NCBI GenBank assembly: GCA_029567325.1
Contig: JAKQLF010000181.1
Span: forward strand, 1 to 64,000
Direction of reading: 5' to 3'
DNA from: Bacteroidota bacterium
GTDB taxonomy: Bacteria; Bacteroidota; Bacteroidia; Chitinophagales; Saprospiraceae
Length of the DNA stretch: 64,000 nt
This document shows positions 56,396-64,000 of this stretch, one piece after another. Positions within the stretch are counted from its first letter, which is position 1. Each line of letters opens with the position of its first letter. A program made the position numbers and the translations under genes. The notes under the pieces were generated by a model that was not told the DNA's origin, searched no databases, and saw only the letters and a program-made list of their open reading frames with translations.

Positions 56396-59300
56396 ATGAT
56401 AGGAAGTATTACTTATTTGCTCAAGAAAGCGCCAAATTGTTTAAACATCTTTTTTGTATTGGTTTTTATTTTCAATGATCAACCCATCAGAGCAGATTCC
56501 AAATTTGCAGATTTGAAAGTGACATTTGAGGAAGCTAAAATTATCACTGGAAAGGTTTTAGACGCCAATAATGAGCCGTTGATTGGTGCCACCGTTTTGG
56601 AAAAAGGGACGAGTAATGGTGTGGTGACAGACATCGATGGGAAGTTCAGCATTTCGGTTGACAATAATTCATCAGCTCTGATGATTTCCTATGTGGGATA
56701 TGTAAGCCAAGAGGTTGATATCTCATCATCCAATACAGTAGAGGTAGTCATGCTCAGTGATGCTACAACGCTCAACGAAGTAACAGTGATTGGTTATGGC
56801 TCAGTAAGAAAATCAGATTTATCGGGTTCTGTAAGTTCTGTCAAAGGCACTGACTTAAGAGAATTGCCAACACAAAGAGTAGACCAAGCGCTCCAAGGTA
56901 GAGCTGCTGGGGTGTCAGTACAAAATACTGATGGTTCGCCCGGTGGAAGTACCATCATCAGAATCAGAGGAGGCAACTCAGTGAATGGTGGAAATAATGC
57001 TTTGGTGGTTGTCGATGGTCTTCAAGGGGTCGATATTAGCACCATCAATCCAAATGATATTGAAGCTGTGGAGGTACTCAAAGATGCTTCTGCTACTGCC
57101 ATTTATGGCGCTCGTGGTGCCAATGGGGTAATCATTGTTATGACCAAAAGAGGCAGTGCTGCCAAACCCGTGATATCTTATAATTTTAGTGGTGGCTCAC
57201 AGACATTGGCCAAGAAGTTGGATTTGTTGAGTCCTGCTGATTTTGCTCGGAAAGCCAATGCATTTGCAGCAACACAAAATGGTACACCTGCTGCGCCAAT
57301 AGTGCCTATTATACCATTTACAGAAAGTCAAATATCTGCACTTGCAAATGGAGGTGGCACCGATTGGCAAGATGAACTATATAGATCTGGGAGTTTGTAT
57401 AATCACCAATTATCCATCACAGGTGGTAACAATCAGGCTAGGTATTATGTATCTGGTGGTATGGTCGATCAACAGGGAATTGTGATCAATTCTCAGTACA
57501 AAAGGTATAATTTGAGGAGTAATCTTGACTTAAAAGTTAATGATTGGCTTAGTGGGGGATTTAACCTCAATGTGATCAAAGCAAAAGGCAATGTCCCACC
57601 CGTTGGTGAAGGAACCAGGTTTGGCGACATTTTGGGTCAAGTCATCAATACGGTGGCCAGATTTGACCCGGTAACTCCTGTGTATAACGAAGCGGGGGGA
57701 TATAATTTTAGAGCTTTAAGAGGTGGTCCCGATGGAAGTAAAATATACGCAGATCCGGATGTTTGGAATCCTGTAGCTACGGCTTTAGAAACTAAATCAG
57801 AAAGAAATTCTATCATCAATGAAGTAAGCACATTTTTGGATTTCAAAATATTGGAAGGCCTTACTTTCCGGGTTACGGGTTCTGCTGCCGTCAATAATTC
57901 AGACAATTTAAATTATTACAGCTCCAAAACACAACCTGGTAGAGGAGCTCCGGGAACTGGAAATTTATCAGAAGACAAATATCAGTTTTATCAAAACTCC
58001 AATATCCTTACTTACAATACTACCATCAGATCAAACCATAAAGTGAGCCTTACTGGAGTTGCAGAACAACAACTCAATCTGGGTAAAGGCAGTTTTATTT
58101 CAGCAAATGGTTTTTTCAATGATTTGACAGGTATCAATGATTTTGGTGGTGCGTCAAACATTGGCGATAAATCAAATTATGATACCAAAACAGTTCTTAA
58201 TTCATTTTTGGGCAGGGTAAATTACGCTTATGCTGATAAATATTTATTGACCGTAAGCGCTAGAGCAGATGGTTCTTCTGTATTTGGGGCAAACAATAAG
58301 TGGGGTTATTTCCCTTCAGCAGCAGTGGCTTGGCGGATTACAGAAGAAGGATTTCTGAAGGATTCAAAAACCATCTCCAATCTTAAATTGAGGGCCAGTT
58401 GGGGTAAAACAGGAAATCAGGCCATTCAACCATATCAAACACTTGGTACTGTTGGGTCTGGATTCAATTATGCTTATAATGGAGATGGCAGCTTTAACAT
58501 CGGTTATGCCTTGGCTCGTCCGGGCAATCCTGACCTCAAATGGGAAACAACTGCACAATCCAATCTGGGTGTGGATTTAGGTTTCTTCAACGAAAGACTT
58601 ACCGCTGCGGTTGATTTTTACCGCAAGGTTACCAGTGATCTCCTACTCAATGCGACTGTTGAGGCCTATACAGGTTTTACAAGCAAATTGGCAAACGTAG
58701 GTTCTATCCAAAATGAAGGCATGGAATTATCTATTGGTGCTACACCAATTGCGGGTGGATCTTTTACGTGGAATACCAACATCGTCACATCATTCAATCG
58801 CAGTAAAGTTTTGGAATTGTCTGACGGTGCATCTTTTATAGACATTCGTACCAATACAGGTGGAGGTTACAATATCTGGAGAGGAGGTAACAATTCTCTC
58901 AAACAACTACGAGTTGGAGAACCAGTCAATCAAATGATAGGATATGAAGTTTTGGGAACTTGGGGTACAGATGAAGCAGAAGAAGCCAGAAAATATGGAC
59001 AAGCTCCAGGCTCAATAAAATTTAAAGATGTAGACGGCGATGGACGTATTACCAGAGGTGCTGATGGTCAACAGGTCATCGGAAATTCCGATCCCAACGT
59101 AATCTTTGGATGGAATAACTCGCTGACATATAAGGGTTTTGGACTCAATTTCCTTTTGCAGGGCAGTTATGGGAATGAGATTTTCAACGCCGTGCGCATC
59201 AGATTGGATTCTCCAGCATATGGCACAGGAGCAAATCTCAACAATGCTTGGACTCCAGACAATCAAAATACCAACGTCCCGGGATTTTACTATACTTCTC

Positions 59301-59638
59301 AAGAAATCAATATGATGCAACTGGGGCCAAGTAGAACCGCAGACGCGACAGGCGGTGCAGATAATAGATGGAGTAATTATGTTGAAGATGGCTCATACGT
59401 GCGATTAAAAAACATCACACTTTCTTACAACTTACCAAGCTCTTTGTTGAGTAAAATAAAAGTACCAAAGCTTTCTGTGAATGTAAGTGGAGCCAACCTT
59501 TTGACATTTACAAATTATACTGGCTATGATCCAGAAGTGAGTTCATTCAACTTGCGTTCTGCTGGAGGTGATGGCATTGATTTGAGTAATTATCCATCTT
59601 CCAAAACGATCATGTTTGGGCTCAATGTTTCATTTTAA
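56396..59638 (+). CDS. SusC/RagA-family TonB-linked outer-membrane transporter
   Basis: A 1080-aa glycan importer. A signal segment (FFVLVFIFNDQPIRA, ends near 35) is followed by a carboxypeptidase-like regulatory domain (about 50-130; ITGKVLDANNEPLIGATVLEK), the plug domain (LNEVTVIGYGSVRKSDLSGS, then LQGRAAGVSVQN, GARGANGVIIV) and a large barrel ending SKTIMFGLNVSF, with C-terminal Phe. It imports oligosaccharides with TonB energy, capped by the SusD-like lipoprotein encoded next. Under operator site 4. No anti-sigma or hybrid sensor gene is beside it; control probably comes from the DeoR regulator. Confidence 0.95.
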   Translation: MIGSITYLLKKAPNCLNIFFVLVFIFNDQPIRADSKFADLKVTFEEAKIITGKVLDANNEPLIGATVLEKGTSNGVVTDIDGKFSISVDNNSSALMISYVGYVSQEVDISSSNTVEVVMLSDATTLNEVTVIGYGSVRKSDLSGSVSSVKGTDLRELPTQRVDQALQGRAAGVSVQNTDGSPGGSTIIRIRGGNSVNGGNNALVVVDGLQGVDISTINPNDIEAVEVLKDASATAIYGARGANGVIIVMTKRGSAAKPVISYNFSGGSQTLAKKLDLLSPADFARKANAFAATQNGTPAAPIVPIIPFTESQISALANGGGTDWQDELYRSGSLYNHQLSITGGNNQARYYVSGGMVDQQGIVINSQYKRYNLRSNLDLKVNDWLSGGFNLNVIKAKGNVPPVGEGTRFGDILGQVINTVARFDPVTPVYNEAGGYNFRALRGGPDGSKIYADPDVWNPVATALETKSERNSIINEVSTFLDFKILEGLTFRVTGSAAVNNSDNLNYYSSKTQPGRGAPGTGNLSEDKYQFYQNSNILTYNTTIRSNHKVSLTGVAEQQLNLGKGSFISANGFFNDLTGINDFGGASNIGDKSNYDTKTVLNSFLGRVNYAYADKYLLTVSARADGSSVFGANNKWGYFPSAAVAWRITEEGFLKDSKTISNLKLRASWGKTGNQAIQPYQTLGTVGSGFNYAYNGDGSFNIGYALARPGNPDLKWETTAQSNLGVDLGFFNERLTAAVDFYRKVTSDLLLNATVEAYTGFTSKLANVGSIQNEGMELSIGATPIAGGSFTWNTNIVTSFNRSKVLELSDGASFIDIRTNTGGGYNIWRGGNNSLKQLRVGEPVNQMIGYEVLGTWGTDEAEEARKYGQAPGSIKFKDVDGDGRITRGADGQQVIGNSDPNVIFGWNNSLTYKGFGLNFLLQGSYGNEIFNAVRIRLDSPAYGTGANLNNAWTPDNQNTNVPGFYYTSQEINMMQLGPSRTADATGGADNRWSNYVEDGSYVRLKNITLSYNLPSSLLSKIKVPKLSVNVSGANLLTFTNYTGYDPEVSSFNLRSAGGDGIDLSNYPSSKTIMFGLNVSF

Positions 59639-59666
59639 TTTAAATACAAATCAAAAATAAATTGTG

Positions 59667-61139
59667 ATGATAAAATCTATTCATACAACATTAAAATTAT
59701 CATTGACTTGTTTGATCTTGTTTACCTGGTTTCCTTCATGTCAGGATTTGACAGAGGAGCCCCTGGGTCTTTCTACCCCAGAGTCATTTTATAATACTAC
59801 TGCACAATGTGAAGCCGCTTTTGCAGCTTCGATGAATGCATTATTTTCTACTTGGGGTGGTTATCAAAACCCACTGGGCTTGCCAGATGGTCAGCAATAT
59901 GGATCGAGTTTGGATTACGAGCCCAACTCATTCAATGATTTCTGGTCTTGGCATTTCAAAGCTATTACCAATATCAATGCGGTCATCAAAGCAGTGAAAT
60001 CCAATAGCCTAGCTGGAAATCCTACAAGTGTCATCAATGATATTGAAGGTCAAGCAAAGTTTCTACGTGCATTCAATTACTTTTATTTGGTACGGTATTA
60101 TGGCAAAATTCCTTACATTGATGAGGAAACACCAGACTTAATCAGCAACCCATTGACACCTGAATCCAGGCTAGAAATTGCCTCGGTTTATGATAAAATA
60201 GAAGCAGATTTGACATTTGCTGCCGCTAATTTGAATGACTATAACCCATCTACCCACGGTAAGCCCAATAGATGGATAGCCAAAGCTTTATTGGCGAAAG
60301 TTTATCTTACGAGAGCTACAGCACCTTTAAATCAGAAGGATAATTATGCAAAGGCCAGAGACCTTGCAGATGATGTCATCAAAAATGGACCTTACGATTT
60401 ACTTCCAAATGTCGAGGATATTTTCAAAACGGCAAACAGAGGAAATAGTGAAATTTTATTCGCATTTCAGTCTTCTTACGCTGCAGAAACTGGTTCTGAA
60501 TACATGCCAGGAAATGTTTGGGCACCTTCAGAAATGGATGGTTGGAGCGGTGGTGGTGTGATTCCTACATGGCTCGATAATTTTCCGGAGCAACCAAGGC
60601 GCGCAAGTTATGTTTTGGAAAATTGGACGGCTGATATTTATGACCCTTCTGCCCCAATTATAAATTGGAGCGAGTCTTCGGATGGAACTCCTTATACTGG
60701 CAAATATAATATGCCCAATCTTACCTTTGACGAACAAGTTGGAGGTGGCCCTTCTGGTATTGAAATTCCCATCCTTCGATTGGCAGATGTTTATTTGATG
60801 TATGCTGAAGCGGCGAATATGGCAGGAAGTGGCCCTACCCAACTAGCCGTAGATAGAATAAATGTCATCATTGAGCGTGCAAACGGTGGTCCAGGGGGTC
60901 CGGGAACTGAAGCTCTGGCTACGCTTTCTATGTCACAAGCTGATTTTGATAAGAAAGTAATTGACGAAAGAAACTTTGAATTGTGTTTTGAAGGTGACCG
61001 ATATTTTGATGTTTTGCGGAAAAGATTATTGCAAGAAGTAAATCTGCCAGACAATGCGCAAGGTTATGATGAGAATGATTATTTTCTTCCAATTCCCCCT
61101 TTCGATGCAGAAAAAATTGGACAAAACCCTGGCTATTAA
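59667..61139 (+). CDS. SusD/RagB-family glycan-binding lipoprotein
   Basis: A 490-aa protein from ATG 59667 (a GTG just before is not needed). Lipoprotein signal with Cys25 (FTWFPSCQDL). The mature part starts with the SusD N-terminal wording DLTEEPLGLSTPESFYNTTAQCEAAF and has TPR-like helices (GQAKFLRAFNYFYLVRYYGKIPYI, ~130-155) and the RagB C-terminus (IPILRLADVYLMYAEAAN, FDKKVIDERNFELCFEGDRYFDVLR, and FLPIPPFDAEK). It lies on SusC as a lid and selects the oligosaccharide. 28 bp after susC; terminator at 61210-61237. Confidence 0.96.
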   Translation: MIKSIHTTLKLSLTCLILFTWFPSCQDLTEEPLGLSTPESFYNTTAQCEAAFAASMNALFSTWGGYQNPLGLPDGQQYGSSLDYEPNSFNDFWSWHFKAITNINAVIKAVKSNSLAGNPTSVINDIEGQAKFLRAFNYFYLVRYYGKIPYIDEETPDLISNPLTPESRLEIASVYDKIEADLTFAAANLNDYNPSTHGKPNRWIAKALLAKVYLTRATAPLNQKDNYAKARDLADDVIKNGPYDLLPNVEDIFKTANRGNSEILFAFQSSYAAETGSEYMPGNVWAPSEMDGWSGGGVIPTWLDNFPEQPRRASYVLENWTADIYDPSAPIINWSESSDGTPYTGKYNMPNLTFDEQVGGGPSGIEIPILRLADVYLMYAEAANMAGSGPTQLAVDRINVIIERANGGPGGPGTEALATLSMSQADFDKKVIDERNFELCFEGDRYFDVLRKRLLQEVNLPDNAQGYDENDYFLPIPPFDAEKIGQNPGY

Positions 61140-61209
61140 TGCATTAGATAGTAAAATTGTTTATGTGATTTGAATAGTTTTATAAGAAAGTTCTTAAGCT
61201 TTGACATTT

Positions 61210-61237
61210 AAAAGGGGTCGCTTTGTCGACCTCTTTT
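61210..61237 (+). terminator. Terminator of susCD
   Basis: An 11-bp stem (61210-61220 with 61227-61237, one G-T wobble) with a six-base loop and four T at the end. Confidence 0.7.
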
Positions 61238-61244
61238 ATGTTTA

Positions 61245-61301
61245 TTGAAAAAAGCAGCAGACAAATTGCAAGCCTCCATCAATAAAGCAAAAGCTAATGA
61301 G
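61245..61301 (+). pseudogene. Possible fragment of a ligA-like gene (HhH segment)
   Basis: The short frame reads KKAADKLQASINKAKAN, which matches LigA of this same window at KKSADKLQASINKAKQN (residues 521-537) in 15 of 17 positions, while about half of the codons differ in the third base. No start codon, no flanking ligase sequence, and a stop at 61323. It looks like a remnant of an old, diverged ligase copy, but the segment is short. Confidence 0.4.
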
Positions 61302-61305
61302 TTTT

Positions 61306-61330
61306 CAGTGATCAGTGATCAGTGATCAGT
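61306..61330. repeat. Short tandem repeat, 7-bp unit
   Basis: CAGTGAT/AGTGATC words repeated three times and more. No gene. The rest of 61140-61586 is AT-rich spacer plus a CT-rich tract. Confidence 0.75.
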
Positions 61331-61508
61331 TTTTACATCGAGCCATGAGCTTAGGACACATCTTTTAATTTATAATATGAGTGGAATTTTTTAAAGCTTC
61401 AGTCCGCTTTACGTAACCGTCAATACAAATATTATATAACATTAAAATTATTTAAGTTTAAGTTTTCAACGTCTAATGGAATATGGAATAAAAGTTGTCA
61501 ACCAAAAT

Positions 61509-61597
61509 CATGAAACTTCACGATTTCCGATCTCCGGTCTCCGATTTCCTATCTCCCATCTTCGGTCTCCGGTCCTCCGCTCTCCGTCATTTCACCG
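61509..61597. repeat. CT-rich low-complexity tract at the end of the kinase gene
   Basis: Words such as GATTTCCGATCTCCGGTCTCC, TCTCCCATC and TCCGCTCTCC are shuffled along about 90 bases. It touches the stop of the kinase gene at 61587. An open frame here (61476-61661, plus) just echoes the repeat. Confidence 0.7.
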
Positions 61598-62621
61598 TCC
61601 AGGTCGTCAATCCATAATCCACAAATTGAAATTTCATTACCTTTCCACCATATTTTTCTAAAGCCTTGATGACACTGTATCGGGAATCACCAGGACAGTA
61701 AAATAACATAAAACCACCTCCACCAGCACCACTGATTTTTCCACCAGAAGCGCCTGCATCTTTTGCTGATTTGTAAATTTCTTCGATGAGGTCATTGGAA
61801 ATATTCTGGGCCATTTTCCTTTTTTGTTCGAAACCATAATCCAGGATCAGGCCTAAGTTATCGAGCTCGCCTTTGAGTAGGGCTTCCTTCATCATGACAG
61901 CTTGCTCCTTGAGGTGGTGCATGGCATCAATACTGCCTTTGTCTTTGGCTTCTACATTTTTTACTTGTTCTTTGATGATGGCCGCCGATTCTCGGCTTGT
62001 GGAAGTATAGAAAAGTACGATGTTGTTTTCCAACTCATGAAGATAACTGCGTTTGATGCGCAGAGGATTTACGATTGTTTTCTCATCGTGGTAAAATTCC
62101 ATGTAATTCACACCTCCAAAAGTTGCCGCATACTGGTCCTGTTTTCCACCCGCATAACCCAAATCTTTACGTTCGATGTCATAGGCATATTTGGCAATGT
62201 CGTACTCACCGAGAGGCAATTTGAGCATTTCCACAAAGGCACCAATGACTGCGACAACCAACGTGGATGAAGTACCCAATCCAGATCCCGCTGGTGCATC
62301 CACACAAGTGGTAATTTTCAAACCATCCACCTCAAAAGGATAATCTTTTTTAATTCTATTGTACACGCCCTTCAAAAGGTTCAATTGATCTGTGATGGGA
62401 GCCAAGCCATTTGCAATCGGATAAGTTTCTTGCACATCATAATCTGCTGCATAAAAACTGACCATTCCACTGTTATTTACTTCAAGACTGGCGTGCGCAA
62501 ATAGAGAAATTGTGGCATTTAGAATTGATCCACCATACAGATCGCTGTAAGGGCTTACATCTGTACCTCCACCTGCCAAACCTATCCTGAGGGGTGCTTT
62601 GCTTCTATAAACTTTATTCAT
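61587..62621 (-). CDS. GHMP-family sugar kinase (heptose-7-phosphate kinase, HddA-like)
   Basis: A 344-aa kinase. N-terminal APLRIGLAGGGTDVSPY (9-25) is the mark of the HddA/fucokinase branch; motif 2 is DAPAGSGLGTSSTLVVA (108-124), and motif 3 near the C-terminus is GGKISGAGGGGFMLFYC. HddA phosphorylates D-glycero-alpha-D-manno-heptose-7-phosphate for GDP-heptose in surface polysaccharide; other members use L-fucose or other sugars. It shares an 8-base overlap with the glycosyltransferase gene (ATGAATAA), so the two are coupled and belong to surface-glycan synthesis rather than to the catabolic island. Confidence 0.9.
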   Translation of the reverse strand: MNKVYRSKAPLRIGLAGGGTDVSPYSDLYGGSILNATISLFAHASLEVNNSGMVSFYAADYDVQETYPIANGLAPITDQLNLLKGVYNRIKKDYPFEVDGLKITTCVDAPAGSGLGTSSTLVVAVIGAFVEMLKLPLGEYDIAKYAYDIERKDLGYAGGKQDQYAATFGGVNYMEFYHDEKTIVNPLRIKRSYLHELENNIVLFYTSTSRESAAIIKEQVKNVEAKDKGSIDAMHHLKEQAVMMKEALLKGELDNLGLILDYGFEQKRKMAQNISNDLIEEIYKSAKDAGASGGKISGAGGGGFMLFYCPGDSRYSVIKALEKYGGKVMKFQFVDYGLTTWTVK

Positions 62622-63735
62622 CAGCGATATTTTTTAAAGCACTCGTCATTGTTGACCAGGCATATTTGGCTTTCTCTACCAAAATTAATCTTTCAAAGGT
62701 ATCTAAATCAAATTTTTGCATCTCATCCATTGCGTTGGCAATTGCCGCTGGTTCTGGTTCACAAACTAGGCCAATGCCCTGCGGAACCATATCGGGCAAA
62801 GCGCCAACATTGGTGACGATCATCGGACATTCAAAATGATAGGCCAATGGAGTTACCCCACTTTGCGTCGCATTTTTATAAGGTTGAATGACTGAATCGC
62901 AGGCAGAAAAGTATAAACCAACTTCTTCATCTTTGATGAAATGCGTATGTTCGATAATGGAATTGCGATGAGCGGATTTCGATATTTGTTCCTTGATCTC
63001 GTCTTCGCCAGCATAATATTCGCCTGCTACAAGGATGATGGCATTTTTTTGCTCCGGTAAAAAAGTATCCAATGCTTCAATCAATAGATCCAAGCCTTTG
63101 TACTTTCTGATGAAACCAAAGAATAAAAAAATATAGACATCAGACGGAAGTCCCAAATGTTTTCTGGCATCTTGTTTGGGCAATCTGGGCCCAAAGTTAT
63201 CATACAACGGGTGCGAAACGAACTTTGCTGGCTTTTGCGTAAAGGTCTTTAGATCCTCCATAACCTTGTGGCTCATCGTGACACAACCGTCTACACTTCC
63301 TAAAAAGTATTTGGTGAATGGCGTATCTCCTGGCCTTTTCTCATGAGGTATGATGTTGTCCGTGATGGCTACAACCTTAGTATTTGATCTTTTCTTGACG
63401 ATGCGCAAAATCGTACCCAAACATGGCCCCATAAAGGGCAACCAAAATCTCACCACTACCAATTTGGGTTTTTCTGCTGCTATTTCTTTCCCGACTTTCC
63501 ACCAATTCAAAGGATTGACGCTGTTGATCCTTACTTTGATATTTAAATCCTCAGGTTTAGGACTAGCAGAATACTGAGTCTTTCCAGGAAATAAAATTGA
63601 TGGATACTGTAATGAGAAAGTGTAAATCACAACCTCGTGACCTTCCTCCATAAATTGTCTGGCAAGGCGTTCGTCAAAGGTGGCAAGACCGCCTCTCAAA
63701 GGATGGGCAGGCCCAATGATGATGATTTTATCCAA
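62614..63735 (-). CDS. Glycosyltransferase family 4-like (GT-B)
   Basis: A 373-aa retaining GT-B enzyme. It opens with IIGPAHPLRGGLATFDERLARQF (4-26), the donor-side domain has FLFFGFIRKYKGLDLLIEAL (about 208-227), and the C-terminal part carries the nucleotide-sugar loop SACDSVIQPYKNATQSGVTPLAYHFECPMIVT (E-x7-E region variant). It should add a sugar to a lipid-linked or surface glycan. First gene of the two-gene operon with the GHMP kinase. Confidence 0.9.
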   Translation of the reverse strand: MDKIIIIGPAHPLRGGLATFDERLARQFMEEGHEVVIYTFSLQYPSILFPGKTQYSASPKPEDLNIKVRINSVNPLNWWKVGKEIAAEKPKLVVVRFWLPFMGPCLGTILRIVKKRSNTKVVAITDNIIPHEKRPGDTPFTKYFLGSVDGCVTMSHKVMEDLKTFTQKPAKFVSHPLYDNFGPRLPKQDARKHLGLPSDVYIFLFFGFIRKYKGLDLLIEALDTFLPEQKNAIILVAGEYYAGEDEIKEQISKSAHRNSIIEHTHFIKDEEVGLYFSACDSVIQPYKNATQSGVTPLAYHFECPMIVTNVGALPDMVPQGIGLVCEPEPAAIANAMDEMQKFDLDTFERLILVEKAKYAWSTMTSALKNIADE

Positions 63736-63852
63736 GATTATTAAAATTCAAATGTTTGCTTACCGGTGTATTCAAAGGCAAAGATGACAAAAATTTGTTA
63801 TATGTTGTAAATGACATGGGTAAATTGCTGATCTGCGAAACTGCTGAATTGA

Positions 63853-63894
63853 GTTCATAAAGTAGAAAGTTCATAAAGTGGAAAGTTCATTAAG
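63853..63894. repeat. Short tandem repeat, 16-bp unit
   Basis: GTTCATAAAGTRGAAA occurs at 63853 and 63869 and partly at 63885. The remaining 63736-64000 shows no gene; more short words (GCTGATAGCTGA) stand at the right edge. Confidence 0.75.
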
Positions 63895-64000
63895 ATGGAT
63901 TTGCTGAATTGTTGAACTTCGAACCATGGTTTATTTGTTTATGCGTTTAATCGTTTATAAATTAAAATTACAATTCTCTAAATAGCTGATAGCTGACCAC

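Noticed and set aside
61476-61661. 61-aa plus-strand ORF over the CT-rich tract
   Set aside because: Low-complexity product (FPISGLRFPISHLRSP) and overlaps the kinase gene end.

Overview
The window is chromosomal DNA from a member of the Bacteroidota. The signs are a SusC/SusD pair, type IX secretion C-terminal signals of both kinds (type A on the fasciclin protein, gliding-motility CHU_C type on the 608-aa protein), many short lipoprotein signals, frequent TTG starts with little Shine-Dalgarno sequence, -7 boxes of the TAnnTTTG type and an AT-rich composition. The gene families suggest an environmental, glycan-degrading lineage such as Saprospiraceae or Chitinophagales, but the placement below phylum is a guess. 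I saw no tRNA, rRNA or CRISPR array.

Left part (1-22.5 kb): the end of a TonB-dependent receptor with a strong terminator; an HGSNAT-like membrane acyltransferase; an SMP-30-like propeller and a dienelactone hydrolase; DNA ligase LigA; a four-domain fasciclin protein; a family 2 glycosyltransferase; a DUF481 outer-membrane protein; a REP-like repeat island around a broken IS200-type (RAYT-like) transposase (10.6-12.5 kb); a sialate O-acetylesterase; a type I phosphodiesterase; an MFS pump; a degenerate MtfA-like protein; kynureninase; and an ABC exporter.

Right part (22.5-61.1 kb): a catabolic island of about 38 kb that looks like one glycan-utilisation system. A DeoR/AgaR-type regulator is divergent from an operon agaS - pfkB - class II aldolase - DUF5107/TPR protein - FG-GAP/UnbV lipoprotein - sugar isomerase/epimerase, followed by an MFS transporter. 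A minus-strand operon encodes an ADP-ribosylglycohydrolase-like lipoprotein, an Nramp-like transporter, a NagB-like deaminase and an M20 amidohydrolase. Divergent from it is an operon for a BNR-repeat lipoprotein, a heparinase II/III-type lyase and a DUF4832 protein. Next comes an operon for an amidohydrolase, a second BNR lipoprotein, an EamA transporter and a GxDLY/SGNH esterase, and finally susC-susD. A 24-bp operator-like sequence with the core GAAACGAAAG, close to the E. coli AgaR consensus, lies at four promoter regions of this island. I infer that the regulator controls the whole set and that the substrate is an acylated polymer with amino sugar and probably uronic acid: lyase, BNR proteins and esterase cut outside, SusCD and transporters import, and AgaS/PfkB/aldolase take amino-sugar phosphate to triose phosphates.

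Inserted in the island is a repeat field (36.1-36.9 kb) beside a CHU_C surface protein. The right end (61.2-64 kb) has short low-complexity repeats, a possible ligA remnant, and a two-gene surface-polysaccharide operon (GHMP sugar kinase, glycosyltransferase).
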